Of a stretch of DNA of 64,000 bases, positions 63,234-64,000 are shown piece after piece. Position 1 is the stretch's first letter, and each line of letters opens with the position of its first letter. The position numbers and the translations under genes were made by a program. Below the pieces are notes generated by a model. That model did no database searches. It was not told the origin of the DNA and was given only the letters and a program-made list of their open reading frames with translations. The DNA comes from Acidobacteriota bacterium. Its GTDB lineage: Bacteria; Acidobacteriota; Terriglobia; Bryobacterales; Bryobacteraceae. Location: NCBI GenBank assembly GCA_017304135.1, contig JAFLBB010000021.1:1-64000 (forward strand), read 5' to 3'.

Positions 63234-64000
63234 ATGAGATCGGTCACAATCGGCTGTATCGGTGTTCTCCTGGGCGCGGCCATGGCGATGGCCGCGGTTC
63301 CCGGCGACGCGCAGCGCGGCGAACAGGTGCTGCGCGAGCAGAAGTGCCTCACCTGCCACACCGTGGGTGGCGGCAAAGGGTCGGCGCCCGACCTGGGCCG
63401 CCGCGGTTCGCGCGCCTACACACCCTCCCACATGGTTTCGCTCATGTGGAACCATGCGCCGCAAATGTGGCGGGCCATGGAATCGGCCGGCCTTGGCCGT
63501 CCCGAACTGAGCGTGCAACAGTCGGCCGACCTGTTCGCTTATTTCTACTCCCTGCGCTACTTCGAGGCGCCCGGCGACGGCGGCCGCGGCAAGGCCGTCT
63601 TCCAGGCCAAACAGTGCGCCGGATGCCACGCCTTGGGCAACGAAGCCGCCAAACAGGGACCGCCCGTTGACGCCTGGCCCGCCGTGGAGAACCCCGTCGA
63701 GCTGGCCCGCGCCATGTGGAACCACGCCCCACAGATGCTGCCCAAAATGAAGGCCAGCGGCATTGCCTGGCCCTCCATGTCCGGCGCCGAAATGACCGAC
63801 CTGACCGTCTACCTCTCTTCGTTCAGCCGCACCCGTGGCAAAGCACCCGCCTTCGCCGCCGCGCCCGCCGAAGACGGCAAATCGGTGTTCGACAATCGCG
63901 GCTGCGCCGGCTGCCACCATGGCAAGCTCGACCTCACCACCGGCCTGCAGGCGCAGAAACGCACGCTCGCCAGCTTCTCGGCCGGCATGTGGAACCACGC
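63234..64000 (+). CDS. Tandem-domain cytochrome c, 3' end outside the window
   Basis: The frame is open from ATG 63234 (behind GGAGAGG, 9 nt after the barrel gene) to the window edge, 255 residues. A signal peptide (MRSVTIGCIGVLLGAAMAMA) is followed by at least three class-I-like cytochrome domains of about 90 residues, with CLTCH, CAGCH and CAGCH haem sites. Each domain repeats MWNHAPQM or MWNHA, which probably supplies the distal Met. It may bring or remove electrons on either side of the porin-cytochrome complex. Confidence 0.88.
   Translation, partial: MRSVTIGCIGVLLGAAMAMAAVPGDAQRGEQVLREQKCLTCHTVGGGKGSAPDLGRRGSRAYTPSHMVSLMWNHAPQMWRAMESAGLGRPELSVQQSADLFAYFYSLRYFEAPGDGGRGKAVFQAKQCAGCHALGNEAAKQGPPVDAWPAVENPVELARAMWNHAPQMLPKMKASGIAWPSMSGAEMTDLTVYLSSFSRTRGKAPAFAAAPAEDGKSVFDNRGCAGCHHGKLDLTTGLQAQKRTLASFSAGMWNH

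Overview
The window looks like a piece of an Acidobacteriota chromosome, most likely the Bryobacter/Solibacter side of the phylum. The pointers are a VWFA-related protein of the acidobacterial type, two very large carboxypeptidase-regulatory/TonB-type (Oar-like) receptors, a twin-arginine DUF1552 protein, a hopanoid operon, many small secreted proteins and a high G+C content. This is an inference from gene families; no 16S rRNA gene is present. No tRNA, rRNA or CRISPR array was seen.

Layout. 1-7.3 kb (minus strand): a tightly packed hopanoid operon reading ispH - squalene-hopene cyclase - hpnA - hpnG - two zinc MDR dehydrogenases - hpnC, the last cut by the window edge. 7.4-11.7 kb: a secreted protein of unknown role, a SUMF1-fold protein, a 168-bp MITE-like element that supplies the stop codon of a secreted esterase, and a nitrilase-family amidohydrolase. 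11.7-18.3 kb (minus): an Oar-like outer-membrane receptor with a clear sigma-70 promoter, a GlcG/HbpS-like secreted protein, a NagX-like membrane acyltransferase and a Gfo/Idh/MocA oxidoreductase. 18.4-22.1 kb (plus): an AAA ATPase with an N-terminal winged-helix-like region, a GntP permease and a sugar isomerase-like TIM barrel. 22.1-27.0 kb (minus): DUF72, cysK with an Rrf2 regulator, galE and purA. 27.1-31.7 kb (plus): a secreted protein, a histidine kinase/response regulator pair, then a Gly/Asn-rich secreted protein and a DUF2202 ferritin-like protein preceded by OmpR-type direct repeats.

31.8-43.0 kb (plus) is the rplA-rplJ-rplL-rpoB-rpoC block. It has three oddities: no rplK directly upstream of rplA but a foldable leader instead; a 590-nt gap before rpoB; and an eight-cysteine insertion in RpoB whose first half repeats the Cys spacing of the zinc-binding domain of RpoC. 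43.1-54.0 kb carries secreted and periplasmic enzymes, a beta-propeller protein, a VWFA/TonB-receptor pair and a DUF4159 protein. 54.0-58.5 kb (minus) is a five-gene, ATGA-overlapped glycosyltransferase operon with an unknown membrane protein and a Cys-rich miniprotein inside it. 58.5-59.9 kb is a DUF1552 protein. 60.2-64.0 kb (plus) is a porin-cytochrome module: a decaheme MtrA/DmsE-like cytochrome, an MtrB/PioB-like outer-membrane barrel and a tandem-domain cytochrome c that runs off the edge.

A recurring theme is a -10 hexamer 7-14 nt before the start codon of genes that lack a Shine-Dalgarno sequence, which suggests leaderless or very short-leader transcription.
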